Assembly (NCBI GenBank): GCA_051984675.1
Contig: JBPYFK010000100.1
Span: forward strand, 56,581 to 120,580
Length of the DNA: 64,000 nucleotides
Source of the DNA: JBPYFK01 sp051984675
GTDB lineage: Bacteria > Actinomycetota > Actinomycetes > Mycobacteriales > Pseudonocardiaceae
Direction of reading: 5' to 3'
Positions within the stretch are counted from its first letter, which is position 1; each line of letters opens with the position of its first letter. This document shows positions 1-8,301 of the stretch, one piece after another. A program made the position numbers and the translations under genes. Under the pieces are notes generated by a model. It made no database searches. It was not told where the DNA came from and was given only the letters and a program-made list of their open reading frames with translations.

Positions 1-687
1 CGCGGCCCGGCCACGGCTGCCGGCGGCCGGGCCGACGTCGCCGCCGGCCGCCGGTCCCGCCGCTTTCCCGGCGGCGGGACCCCAGCTGATCGTCACGACC
101 GGGCTCCAACCGGCGGTGCCCGCCGAGCCCGGTGCCGGTCCGGGTGGGGCGTCCACCACGACCTGCGGGGGCGCCGTGAAGGACGCCAGTGACGTCGTGT
201 TCGCGACCGTCGACACCTCGTAGGTGCGCATCACTTCGAATGCCCGTTGTTCAGCGGCATGCTGCTTCGCCTCCTGGACCTCGTAGTCGGTCTGCCCCCC
301 GAACAAGTGCGTGAGCAGGGTTTCCCCGAAACCCGGCTGTTCGGCGTGCGCGGTCTCCGGCGGTGGCATGTCCGCGCGTGCCTTGGAGATGAAGTCGGCT
401 TGTTGCTGTGCGCGATCCCGCATCAGCTCGGCTGCCTGCTGCGCGTTGACGGCCCACTGGCCCAGCGGTCGCACGCCGTTCTGGCCGGCGCTGTCTGCGG
501 CTTCGCCGTGCCAGCCTTCGGCGGCCCGCGCCAGCGCCGTGGACAGCTGGGCGTCGATGTCGGACAGTGCCTGGTTCAGCGCCTCCCAGCGCCGCACCGA
601 CGCGGTTGATGCCTCGGCGCCGGGGCCGTCGTGGATCTGCCGGAAGAGCTCCGGGTGGGTGTAGCCCTGCCACCGATGATTGCTCAT
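1..687 (-). CDS. PPE-like ESX/type VII secretion substrate, 3' end cut by window edge
   Basis: Reading leftward from the ATG at 687, 229 codons stay open to base 1, so the C-terminus is missing. The N-terminal ~120 residues are helical, with a W-rich start (SNHRWQGYTHPEL) and an AAEGWHGEAADSA segment. That is the WxG turn expected between two long helices of WXG100/PPE-type exported proteins. After about residue 165 the protein becomes Pro/Ala/Gly rich, as in linker or repeat tails of such substrates. It lies 22 bp downstream of a small WxG-like gene that itself follows a DUF3558 lipoprotein gene, which suggests one ESX-associated operon. The family call is by pattern only. Exact function and total length are unknown. 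Confidence 0.6.
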   Translation of the reverse strand, partial: MSNHRWQGYTHPELFRQIHDGPGAEASTASVRRWEALNQALSDIDAQLSTALARAAEGWHGEAADSAGQNGVRPLGQWAVNAQQAAELMRDRAQQQADFISKARADMPPPETAHAEQPGFGETLLTHLFGGQTDYEVQEAKQHAAEQRAFEVMRTYEVSTVANTTSLASFTAPPQVVVDAPPGPAPGSAGTAGWSPVVTISWGPAAGKAAGPAAGGDVGPAAGSRGRAA

Positions 688-709
688 CGCGTCGGTTTCC
701 CTTCCGCCC

Positions 710-1114
710 CTAGCAGCCGCGGCCCATGGCCCGAGTGTTGGCGTCCTCCACCTGCCGGTACTGGTGGTGAGCCAGCCGAAGGGACTCCGCGGCTGCTTGG
801 AGCTGATCACGGTATCCACACAGCGCGGTCAGGGCGTCGTCGACGCCGCCCACGGATCGTTGGTTGAACCGGTCGGCCGCCGTCGTGCTGACCGGATCGC
901 CGGCCCAGGGCCGGATGCGCAGATCGGTGATCGCGTGCCCGATCTGGAGGCCCACCGAGTCCAATGAGGACTGCAGGGCGCGCAACAGATGCGGGATGGA
1001 CCCGGGGTCCACCTGAACCATGTTCCCGATGCCCGAAGGCACGCCCGATGGCCCGGACGCTCCGGGACTCGGCGAACTCCCAGTGTTCAAAGGCGAACTC
1101 AAGGCACACCTCAT
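710..1114 (-). CDS. Small WxG-like protein, probable type VII secretion partner
   Basis: 134 residues if translation starts at the ATG at 1114; in-frame GTG codons at 1141 and 1150 are alternatives, and none has a strong ribosome site. The middle is amphipathic helical, with RIRPWAGDPVS giving a WxG-type turn. The C-terminal helix (ALTALCGYRDQLQAAAESL) has the coiled look of ESX substrates. It ends 22 bp before the PPE-like gene, as expected of a heterodimer partner, though partnering is inference. I do not recognise a named family. A perfect TTATCCACA overlaps the upstream GTG start region. Confidence 0.5.
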   Translation of the reverse strand: MRCALSSPLNTGSSPSPGASGPSGVPSGIGNMVQVDPGSIPHLLRALQSSLDSVGLQIGHAITDLRIRPWAGDPVSTTAADRFNQRSVGGVDDALTALCGYRDQLQAAAESLRLAHHQYRQVEDANTRAMGRGC

Positions 1115-1305
1115 CCTCGCGAAATACTGTCTTCGCGCCACTTTATCCACAAAAGATCACACTGGGGAGTGCTCCAAACGCGGGGCGTAGTTCTCGCCAT
1201 TGGCTCAATGCGGTCAAGCCAATGCAGTCGCTACGAACTCGGTGGGCGGAACTCGCCGGAGAAAGGCGCGTTCCAGCCCGAGATCCACTATTTGGAAAAC
1301 ACCTG

Positions 1306-2055
1306 TTAGCTGGCCTGCCGCGAATGGTCTGAGCTGGACGGTTCCCCGGACTTCGGGGCGTCGCGTTCGTTCGGGTTGGAATCAGTGGGCCGGGTTGAGC
1401 TGGATTTGCCGGGGTGCGCGTGCAAATCCGTATTCGCCGGCGGATGTGCCAGCGTCGTCACGACATTCTCGGCCACCCGCTGGGCACCGGAGCAGAGCTG
1501 GTCCAGCGGTGCGGGCGGTTTCGCGCCATCGTCCCGGTAGAGGATGTCCAGATGCTGGCCATTGGCCACGTCGACCTCCACGTTGCAGGACATCTCCAGG
1601 TCCGGCGTCTTGACCACCAGCGCCGGGAAATTCGCGACCACGACCGGGGTCGCCTCGACCTGCGCGGTGTCGTCGGTCCACACCCCGATGCCCTCGGTGG
1701 TGATCAGCGCGACGCGGGCGGCGACCCGTGCCTTACTGTCGCGGTAACTGCAGGTGGCGGCGTCACCGAAGCCCGGCTCGGTGTCCGGCAGCGGGTCCCG
1801 GTCGAAGCCGAGCTGCGCGCGCTGATCGTCGGTGAGCAGGGAGCAGGCGTCGAGGTGGGCGAGTGGTAGTTCCTCCGGGCGCTGGGGCAGCGACGGCGGC
1901 GCGCTCGATGTCGGCGCGGGCGGTACCGGCGGCGCCGGGGGCTGCGTCCTGGAGGCGCTTTTCGCGGGTAAGAAGGAGCAGCCGCTCAGCGTGAGCATTC
2001 CGGCTGCGAGAATGCCGAGCAGCCGACTGCGTGGCGCAGTGTGCGGACGGTCCAT
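1306..2055 (-). CDS. DUF3558 family lipoprotein
   Basis: 249 residues. A lipoprotein signal peptide is visible: positive N-terminus, hydrophobic core (LLGILAAGMLTLSG) and a lipobox LSGC with the lipidated Cys at about residue 26. A Pro/Ser-rich tether follows, then the folded DUF3558 domain (DACSLLTDDQRAQLGF, later a Cys-containing SCNVEVDVANGQ strand) and a polar tail. The family is common in actinobacteria, membrane-anchored on the outer face, and of unknown biochemical role. It sits upstream of the WxG-like and PPE-like genes on the same strand, a setting often seen near ESX substrates in this order. Same operon is likely but the 190-bp gap leaves this open. Confidence 0.75.
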   Translation of the reverse strand: MDRPHTAPRSRLLGILAAGMLTLSGCSFLPAKSASRTQPPAPPVPPAPTSSAPPSLPQRPEELPLAHLDACSLLTDDQRAQLGFDRDPLPDTEPGFGDAATCSYRDSKARVAARVALITTEGIGVWTDDTAQVEATPVVVANFPALVVKTPDLEMSCNVEVDVANGQHLDILYRDDGAKPPAPLDQLCSGAQRVAENVVTTLAHPPANTDLHAHPGKSSSTRPTDSNPNERDAPKSGEPSSSDHSRQAS

Positions 2056-2213
2056 AGATCCGTACCGTACGCGTTCGGATCATGAGCCTTGGCGCGATGG
2101 TCAGGAATGCCCACTGGTTCGTGCTCATCAACACAGATGACCGTCGGAGTCGCATCGATCTTTCGTGTGGGTTTTGTCACCCAATCGTGCGTCATTCGTG
2201 GTGCGTTTTCGTT

Positions 2214-2630
2214 TTAGCGGTCTCCACCGCGTGGCCACCAGAACACGCCGACGAACGCCACCGGTGCCAGCAACCACGGTTGCCGGGCGACCACCGCGAA
2301 CAGGATGAGTGCGGCCACGATGGCCAGCGCGAGCAGGCCCCCGCGCATCCGCAACGACGGCTTCGCCGGGGACGGCGACACGGGAGTACGCGGAGTCTGG
2401 AGCACTTCGGGGTGCGGTTCCGGGAGGTCGGTGAACAGTACCCGGATGTCTGACCGGAAGCGGGCGGCGCTGGCCTGCGCGCACCGCTGATCGTACTCGT
2501 GGACGTCCAAGCGGCCGGCCGAGAAGTGCTCACCGAGCAGGATGATCGCGCGCTCCCGCTCGGTGTCACCCACCCGGACGTCGGGTTGCCGGTTGCCGGG
2601 CCGCTGCCCGCTCTGTTCCACGGTGCCCAT
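2214..2630 (-). CDS. DUF1707 domain membrane protein
   Basis: 138 residues from the ATG at 2630. The N-terminal DUF1707 signature is clear: VRVGDTERERAIILLGEHF, then AGRLDVHEYDQRCAQA and a DIRVLFTDLP end (residues ~17-68). A Pro-rich linker and a C-terminal pair of short hydrophobic stretches (LLALAIVAALILFAVVA and WLLAPVAFVGVFWW) follow. DUF1707 is a small helical domain fused to membrane or SHOCT-like segments in actinobacteria; its function is unknown. A longer frame extends upstream to 2684, but the family motif begins soon after the chosen ATG. It is a lone gene between a lipoprotein gene and a transporter gene. Confidence 0.75.
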   Translation of the reverse strand: MGTVEQSGQRPGNRQPDVRVGDTERERAIILLGEHFSAGRLDVHEYDQRCAQASAARFRSDIRVLFTDLPEPHPEVLQTPRTPVSPSPAKPSLRMRGGLLALAIVAALILFAVVARQPWLLAPVAFVGVFWWPRGGDR

Positions 2631-2747
2631 CCTAGAGGCGCCCCGCCGGCGATGAGCCCGGTCCGCCGGTCGGGTGACAGGCAAGGGCTGTTCGCCGCCG
2701 TGGCCCCACCCAACGCGAATGCCTCGCCGGCACCTGGATTCTCGCCA

Positions 2748-4214
2748 TCACTCGGGCCGCACCCCGTACGGCGTGGCACGGACAACGGGCGGTTTGTCGC
2801 TTCGGAACCCCTGTTCGTCCCTGCTCCGGTCGTCCCTCTCCGAGGCGTCCCTCTCCGGGTCGTCCCTGTCCCGGTCGCCATTGAGCAGGCCCTCGGTGCG
2901 GGCGACGACGACCGGGACCACGATCTGGCCGGTGACGTTGGTCGCCGTACGCATCATGTCGAGGATCGGGTCGACGGCGTAGGCGATGGCGATGCCGGTC
3001 GCGACGAGCGGTGCCGGGAAACCGAGCGCGGCCAAGGTCAGCGTGAGCATGGTGAACCAACCGGTCACACCGGCCGTGGCGATCGCGCCGAACACGGCCA
3101 CCGCGACGATCGTGAGGTACTGCGGCAGGTCGAGGTGGATGCCGAACAGGTTCGCGATGAAGATCGACCCGATCGCGGGGTAGAGGCCCGCGCAGCCGTC
3201 CATCTTCGTCGTGCTGGCCAGCGGCACCGCGAAGCTCGCGTAGGCGGGTTCCACGCCGAGGTCGACCGCCGCCTGCCGGCTCAGCGGCAGGGTCGCGCTT
3301 GACGAGCGGGAGACGAAGGCGAACTGGATGGCGTTCCAGGCTCTGGTCGCGAACGTGACCGGGCTGACCCGTGCCACGAACCACAGCAGCAGCGGGTAGA
3401 CGCCGAACAGCACCAGGGCGCACGCCACGTACACCGCCACCGTGAGGTTGATCAGCGGGAGGAAGAACCGGTTGCCGTAGGTGGCCACGGCGTTGCCGAC
3501 CAGGCCGAGGGTGCCCAGTGGTGCCAGCTTGATGATCCAGGCGAGCACCCGCTGGATGATCTCGAACACGGAGCGGTTCAGCGCCACGAACGGTTTCGCC
3601 GGTTCGCCCAGCGAATAGGTGGCGGCGCCGACGAGCAGGGCGAGGAAGACCACCTGCAGGGTCTGGCCGTCGGTGAAGGACTTGAGCAGGTTCTCCGGGA
3701 CCAGCCCGTTGATCAGGTCCAGCCATGATCCGGGGGTCTTCTGCCCGACGGCGGCCAGCTTGCCCGGGTCGGCCGCGATGACCAGTCCCTGACCGGGGTG
3801 GAACAGCCGCCCGATGCCGATGCCGATGAGCACGGCGATCAGGGAGGTCGTCGCGAACCACAGCGCGGTCTTCCCACCCAGTCGGGCCGCGACGCGCCCG
3901 CCGCCGACGCCGCGCAGGCTGTCCACGCCCACAACGATCGAGGTGAAGATCAGCGGCAGGACAGTGAACGACAGCAGGTGCGTGAAGGTCGTCCCGATGG
4001 TCTCCAGCGTCGTGACCAGCCACGTGGCGCCGGTGCGATGGGCGGTCCAGCCGAGCAGTGCGCCGAGCACCAGTCCGGCGAGCACGGCGAAGGCGAACAG
4101 CTTCGGGTTGGTCAGGAAACGGTGGAGGCGGCCGGTTCGGGATGACCCAGTTCGGGATGACCCAGTTCGGGATGACCCAGTTCGGGATGACGTGGCGACT
4201 TGCTCGGGGGGCAT
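2748..4214 (-). CDS. Dicarboxylate/amino-acid:cation symporter (DAACS, GltP/DctA family)
   Basis: 488 residues from the ATG at 4214, preceded by GGGAG at good spacing. The family hallmarks are present: eight-helix pattern starting FAFAVLAGLVLGALLGW, the serine-rich re-entrant hairpin FVSRSSSATLPLS, and the transport core AYAVDPILDMMRTATNVTGQ, where the NxxG/D motifs coordinate Na+ and substrate. Members import glutamate, aspartate or C4-dicarboxylates across the cytoplasmic membrane with Na+ or H+. The N-terminus before helix 1 carries four SSRTG pentapeptide repeats, and the C-terminus is an unusual Asp/Arg-rich tail (DRDRDDPERDASERDDRSRD). Both ends are cytoplasmic extensions not typical of the family. 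Substrate cannot be read from sequence. Confidence 0.9.
   Translation of the reverse strand: MPPEQVATSSRTGSSRTGSSRTGSSRTGRLHRFLTNPKLFAFAVLAGLVLGALLGWTAHRTGATWLVTTLETIGTTFTHLLSFTVLPLIFTSIVVGVDSLRGVGGGRVAARLGGKTALWFATTSLIAVLIGIGIGRLFHPGQGLVIAADPGKLAAVGQKTPGSWLDLINGLVPENLLKSFTDGQTLQVVFLALLVGAATYSLGEPAKPFVALNRSVFEIIQRVLAWIIKLAPLGTLGLVGNAVATYGNRFFLPLINLTVAVYVACALVLFGVYPLLLWFVARVSPVTFATRAWNAIQFAFVSRSSSATLPLSRQAAVDLGVEPAYASFAVPLASTTKMDGCAGLYPAIGSIFIANLFGIHLDLPQYLTIVAVAVFGAIATAGVTGWFTMLTLTLAALGFPAPLVATGIAIAYAVDPILDMMRTATNVTGQIVVPVVVARTEGLLNGDRDRDDPERDASERDDRSRDEQGFRSDKPPVVRATPYGVRPE
4135..4191. repeat. 15-bp minisatellite inside the transporter gene
   Basis: The 15-bp unit GTTCGGGATGACCCA occurs at 4135, 4150, 4165 and (12 of 15 bases) 4180. 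It lies in frame in the DAACS gene and encodes the SSRTG pentapeptide repeat near the N-terminus, before the first membrane helix. Identical copies suggest recent slippage, and copy number could vary between strains without breaking the frame. Confidence 0.9.
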
Positions 4215-4477
4215 AGCGGATCTCCCGGGGGTTCGGAGGACGTCGGCGGATGCTGCGTCCGCGCTGAACACACCGAACTGGCCTGCCGCCGCAGATCGAC
4301 GTGCAGGCGCCGCGTCAAGAGGCACCGCCGGTGAAGTCGCATACCGCCGCAGTACAACAGCGGTTGTTGGTGTTTTTCTTTCCGTCCTGACCGAGTTGTG
4401 GTCTTGTTCACCCAGATGCGGATGCGACGTCCGATGCCCGCTAGCCCAGGCCGTCGACGGCGGGCAGGCTCGGCCGC

Positions 4478-5083
4478 ATGGTCACCGCTTTCGACGGCGT
4501 CATGGATCGGTTCCTCCTCGCCAGCACCGAGTTCGAGCGGAAGCTGGAGGCGGTGCGGCCCGAGCAATGGTCGTGGTCGACTCCCTGCACGGAATGGGAC
4601 GTGCGCCAACTGGTCAACCACATGACCCGAGGGAACCTCAACTACGTGCGGTTGCTGGCGGGCGGCACCAGTGCGGAGTTCCTGCGGTTACGAGACGTTG
4701 ACGCACTGGGCATGGACCCGGTACGCGCCTTCACGCGCTCGGTGCGGGAGTGCGCCGAGAACTTCGCCAAGCCCGGCGCCCTGCGACGGACGCTCGACTA
4801 CCCCTTGGGCCCGGTGACCGGGCAGCAGGCGCTTGCCGTTCGGACCGCCGACAGCACCATCCACACCTGGGATCTCGCACGGGCTGTCGGGGTCGAAGAC
4901 ACCCTCAACACCAGCCTCGTCACGTGGATCGAGGACCATCTCGAAGAGATCTACGCCGGTTTGCGCGAGACTCCCACCGCGACCGACACGACGCACCAGT
5001 TCTTCGCCGCTGTCGAGCAGGACCTTCCCCCTGCCGGGTCGCGACAAGATCGATTGCTGCGCCGGATGGGAAGGAAACCCTAG
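4478..5083 (+). CDS. TIGR03086-type DinB/MDMPI-fold metal-binding protein
   Basis: 201 residues. The four-helix DinB-like fold of mycothiol-dependent maleylpyruvate isomerase N-terminal domains is recognisable: WSTPCTEWDVRQLVNHMTRG near residue 33, with the first metal His (NHM), and IHTWDLARAVG near residue 128, with the second His and Asp. The length fits the actinobacterial TIGR03086 family, whose members bind a divalent metal and probably use mycothiol. No substrate is established. It is a single gene convergent with maf, 23 bp between stops. The ATG start gives the family's usual N-terminus. Confidence 0.8.
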   Translation: MVTAFDGVMDRFLLASTEFERKLEAVRPEQWSWSTPCTEWDVRQLVNHMTRGNLNYVRLLAGGTSAEFLRLRDVDALGMDPVRAFTRSVRECAENFAKPGALRRTLDYPLGPVTGQQALAVRTADSTIHTWDLARAVGVEDTLNTSLVTWIEDHLEEIYAGLRETPTATDTTHQFFAAVEQDLPPAGSRQDRLLRRMGRKP

Positions 5084-5106
5084 CCCACCGCGACGCCTCG
5101 GGATCG

Positions 5107-5760
5107 CTATGAGCGTGCTTCCCACAGCGAGACGACGCTGACGCCCACCTCGGCGAGCAGCCTGCGGGTCAGCGGCAGGCTGATGCCGATCACGCTCGAC
5201 GGGTCCCCGTCGATGCCTTCGATGAACCAGCCGCCCAACCCGTCCAGCGTGAAGCCGCCCGCCACCGACAGCGGCTCACCGGTGGCGATGTAGGCGTCCA
5301 CCTCCGCTTCGGTGGGCGCACCGAACCGGACCGTCGTGGACTCGTGCGCCTGCGCCCGCGCGACCACTTCGCCGCAGCGCAGGCGGAGCACCGCGTGACC
5401 GGTGAGCAGCTCACCGGTGCCGCCGGCCACCTGTTTCCACCGCTTGGCGGCCACTTCCGGCGTGCCGGGCTTGCCGACGACCTCCGGCCCGGCGCCGGAC
5501 TCCTGGCGCGAGCCGTTGAGCAGCAGCATCGAGTCGCAGCCGACCACGACGGCGTCTGGTTCCCCGGTCGCGACCGACTCGACCACTGCCTCGGCCTTCG
5601 CGGCGGCGAGCGCGGTCACCAGCTCGGCGGGCTTCGGGTCCGTGAGGGACGCGGCGACCGCGTCCTCGTCCACGCCCGACACGCGGACCAGCGGCTCGAC
5701 GCCGGCAGCGCGGAGCACCGCCAGCCGTGCGGGTGAGGCGGAAGCGAGTACGAAGCGCAC
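5107..5760 (-). CDS. maf: Maf family nucleoside triphosphate pyrophosphatase
   Basis: 217 residues, the usual Maf length. It opens with the P-loop-like FVLASASPARLAVLRAAGV (family motif SxSPRRxxLL). Later motifs are VVGCDSMLLLNG, GKPGTPEVAAKRWK, and STTVRFGAPTEAEVDAYIATGEP followed by AGGFTLDGLGGWFIEGIDGDPSSVIGIS in two parts. Maf proteins hydrolyse non-canonical NTPs (dTTP/UTP or m7GTP classes) to monophosphates in the cytoplasm and prevent their incorporation. In mycobacteria maf follows accD5-accE5. Here the same order is kept, but a secreted peptidase gene is inserted between accE and maf, and accD is absent. Confidence 0.92.
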   Translation of the reverse strand: MRFVLASASPARLAVLRAAGVEPLVRVSGVDEDAVAASLTDPKPAELVTALAAAKAEAVVESVATGEPDAVVVGCDSMLLLNGSRQESGAGPEVVGKPGTPEVAAKRWKQVAGGTGELLTGHAVLRLRCGEVVARAQAHESTTVRFGAPTEAEVDAYIATGEPLSVAGGFTLDGLGGWFIEGIDGDPSSVIGISLPLTRRLLAEVGVSVVSLWEARS

Positions 5761-5782
5761 GAGACTGGAGTCTAGATGCCGG

Positions 5783-7750
5783 CTACCGACCCGCGGTCTG
5801 TTGGCGTACGAGGTCGCCGTTCAACCGCGCCTCAGGATGCTCCGGTGGCCGTTGCGGGTGAACTTCGACCGGGGCTGTGGCGCCGGCCACGTCGGAAAGC
5901 GATCCACTGGCCACCGGCAGCTGGAGTGATGTCCCGTCCAGGCGCAGGTCCACTCGGCCGGGCTGATCCGGCGGGCTGATCATTGCCCTGTCCGTGCCGG
6001 CGATGATCAGCCCGAGCCGGTGCCCGGCCGGTACGACGTGGTCCAGGGTCGACATGCGGAAGGTCATCCGGTACGGCTGGCCGGGGCGCAGCGGCGACTT
6101 GTGGTCCGGCGACTCGTAGTTGGCCAGGTCGGCCCAGCCTCGCGAGACGATCTCCAGATCCACGTTGGCCGTGGTCGTCGCGGTGTCCCGGTAGCAGGCG
6201 TCATCGCCCGGGCGACTCTCGCCCCAGCAGGATCTGGTGTCCAGCGTCCGAATGCCCTCACCCTTGCCGAGGTAGTCCCGCGTGGTGGCTGGCCCGTAAT
6301 CGACCACCATCGCGGACAGGTGCGCGCTCGGTGTCGAGGGCACGGCCGTGACGGTTACCGACCCGGTGCCGGCCAGGCGCAGGTCCTGTCGCAGCGGGCC
6401 GGTCGTGAACAGCGTCCGGGCAGGCGAGGGCTGATCGGGGTGCTGTGCCCACGCGGACTCGTCCTGTGCGGGGTCGTCGGTGAAGCCGTCCCGCGCACCC
6501 GGGGTCGCCGGGGCGGTTCCGAGCTGACCGAGTCCGGGCGTGTGGCCCGGGCTCGGGTGCAGGTCGGTTCGGTGGGCGTGGCCACCGGCCCAGGTCGGTT
6601 CGTCGACCCAGTGATCCGGGGCGCGCTCGACGCTGGCGGCGGGCTCGGCGGTGATCCCGTTGTTGATGCCGAGAAGCTGGTTGTCGAACCAGCGGTGCAG
6701 GGTGCGCACCCACTCGGCACGGCGGTAGTCGAACGGATCGACGTGCCCGGTCTGCGACAGCCAGACCTTGCGCGGCACGTCCCGCCCTGCGAGAGCGTCC
6801 CACCACTGTCCAAATTGGACCGGCTTGACGTTGAGATCCCCGAGCCCGTGCACGGCGAACACGCTCGCCCGTACCGACCGCGCGTCGCGCACGTAGTCGC
6901 GCTGCTGCCACATCGGCGTGCGGTTGCCGTTCGCCGGTGCGCCCGCCGTGACCCGCTGGGTGACCGGTGCGCAGTCCGGCCGCTTGTTCTCCTCGACGGT
7001 GTTGGCGAGTTCGGCGGGGTCGTCGCCGAAGGACGCGCCGTCCGACCGGTAGTAGTCGTACCAGGAGCTGATCGCGCTGATCGGCACGATCGTGCGTAGG
7101 CCGGGCACACCGGTGGCGGCGACGCCGTTCGCGATCGTGCCGTCATAGGACTTGCCGATCATGCCGACGTTGCCGGTGGACCAGTTGGCCGGCACCGGCC
7201 GTCCGCCGCTGGGACTTTCGAACCCCTGTGCCCGGCCGTTGAGCCAGTCGACCGCGGCTCGGGCTGAGGCGACGTCCGACGGTCCGCCGATGTCCACGCA
7301 TCCCTGGGACCGGTTCGTTCCCGCCAGGTCGACCTGAACCACCGCGTAGCCGCGCGGCACGAAGTAGTTGTCGTAGTACAGCGGGAATCCCAACGGCTTG
7401 CCCTGCGCGTCGTAGGTCTTGCGCTGGTTCTCGTTCCCGCGCCCGCAGCAGGAGTAGTAGGGGCTCGCATCCATGATCACGGGGACACGTTGCCCGTGCT
7501 GTGCGGGTTCGGACGGTCGGATGATGTCCACCGCGACCCGGTCGTGGACACCGTTGCCATGGCTGGATATTCCGGTGTCCACCCACGCGGTCTCCCGGAT
7601 CGCGTCGGCGGCGGAGAACACCGGTTGGGTCACGCCCTCGCGCACCACGTACGGCGGTTGCGGCTCGGCGGAGGTCGGGGGCGCCACCAAGCCGAGCGTC
7701 AGCAGGGCACCGAAGAGGACAGTCGCCAGCCGTGTGCGCGGACGTGACAC
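5783..7750 (-). CDS. Secreted Xaa-Pro dipeptidyl-peptidase/CocE-type S15 hydrolase
   Basis: 655 residues from a GTG at 7750 with TCGGAGG about 10 bp upstream. A Sec signal peptide (RLATVLFGALLTLGLVAPPTSA) is followed by a mature exported enzyme. The S15 alpha/beta-hydrolase domain shows GMIGKSYDG with nucleophile Ser201, HGLGDLNVKP with Asp305, and QTGHVDPF with His336, a plausible complete triad. The C-terminal third is the jelly-roll domain of the PepX/CocE family (YRMTFRMSTLDHVVPAGHRL). The enzyme would cleave Xaa-Pro dipeptides or ester bonds outside the membrane. It lies between maf and accE, which are normally adjacent, so it is probably an insertion in this lineage. Confidence 0.88.
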   Translation of the reverse strand: MSRPRTRLATVLFGALLTLGLVAPPTSAEPQPPYVVREGVTQPVFSAADAIRETAWVDTGISSHGNGVHDRVAVDIIRPSEPAQHGQRVPVIMDASPYYSCCGRGNENQRKTYDAQGKPLGFPLYYDNYFVPRGYAVVQVDLAGTNRSQGCVDIGGPSDVASARAAVDWLNGRAQGFESPSGGRPVPANWSTGNVGMIGKSYDGTIANGVAATGVPGLRTIVPISAISSWYDYYRSDGASFGDDPAELANTVEENKRPDCAPVTQRVTAGAPANGNRTPMWQQRDYVRDARSVRASVFAVHGLGDLNVKPVQFGQWWDALAGRDVPRKVWLSQTGHVDPFDYRRAEWVRTLHRWFDNQLLGINNGITAEPAASVERAPDHWVDEPTWAGGHAHRTDLHPSPGHTPGLGQLGTAPATPGARDGFTDDPAQDESAWAQHPDQPSPARTLFTTGPLRQDLRLAGTGSVTVTAVPSTPSAHLSAMVVDYGPATTRDYLGKGEGIRTLDTRSCWGESRPGDDACYRDTATTTANVDLEIVSRGWADLANYESPDHKSPLRPGQPYRMTFRMSTLDHVVPAGHRLGLIIAGTDRAMISPPDQPGRVDLRLDGTSLQLPVASGSLSDVAGATAPVEVHPQRPPEHPEARLNGDLVRQQTAGR

Positions 7751-7871
7751 CGGACACCCACCTCCGAAGATCGTGTCCGGCGCAGCTTAAGACCGCTGTG
7801 ACCAGCCACGGGACCGACAAAAGTCGCGGTCACACCATTCCCGCGTCACGCCCGCCGATCGAGTGAAGGGG

Positions 7872-8123
7872 CTAGCGCGGCCAGGAGGACGCGCGCCACG
7901 CGCCCGGCCCCGGGCGCAGCGGACGCCCGGTGGCCGGGTGCCGCAGCGCGTCCGCGCGATCGGCCCACACCGACAGCGGCGGCTCCCCGGCCGCCGGTGC
8001 GGCGGTCTGCGCGGCCGCTGACGCGGCCAGCGCCACCGTCAGCGCGGCAAGCTCGGCGTCGTCAGGCTCACCGCGCACGATGCGCAGCACCGGGCGTTGT
8101 GGCTCATCATGCTTGTCACTCAT
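7872..8123 (-). CDS. accE: Acyl-CoA carboxylase epsilon subunit
   Basis: 83 residues from the ATG at 8123, with GGAGGTG just upstream. The two conserved ends of the family are both present: LRIVRGEPDDAELAALTVAL near the N-terminus and RPLRPGPGAWRASSWPR at the C-terminus, joined by an Ala-rich linker. Epsilon is a small accessory subunit of actinobacterial propionyl/acetyl-CoA carboxylases that stabilises and activates the alpha-beta complex. Its usual upstream neighbour accD (beta subunit) is missing: only about 180 bp separates it from birA, which encodes the ligase that biotinylates the alpha subunit. The beta partner must be elsewhere in the genome. Confidence 0.85.
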   Translation of the reverse strand: MSDKHDEPQRPVLRIVRGEPDDAELAALTVALAASAAAQTAAPAAGEPPLSVWADRADALRHPATGRPLRPGPGAWRASSWPR

Positions 8124-8147
8124 GGGCACCTCCAGAAGCCGGCCAGA

Positions 8148-8191
8148 CACAGTGGACCCGCATCACCGGCGAGATCCGGGACACAGTGGAC
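8148..8191. promoter_or_regulatory. Twin GACACAGTGGAC elements in the accE-birA divergent region
   Basis: CACAGTGGAC occurs at 8148-8157 and again at 8182-8191, each preceded by GA (GACACAGTGGAC), 34 bp apart in the same orientation. Both lie in the only intergenic space between the divergent accE and birA genes, so they could form a shared operator. The same 10-mer also occurs inside coding regions elsewhere in the window, which argues for caution. The regulatory role is inference. Confidence 0.3.
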
Positions 8192-8301
8192 TTCCATCAC
8201 AGCGAATTCGGCTACCGGGAAGGCCGGGACAGTTTCCCGTCGCACTGCTCATTGGCGCAGCCTAATCAGCGGAAGCAGCTGCGGGCAGTACCGTGTGAGA
8301 C

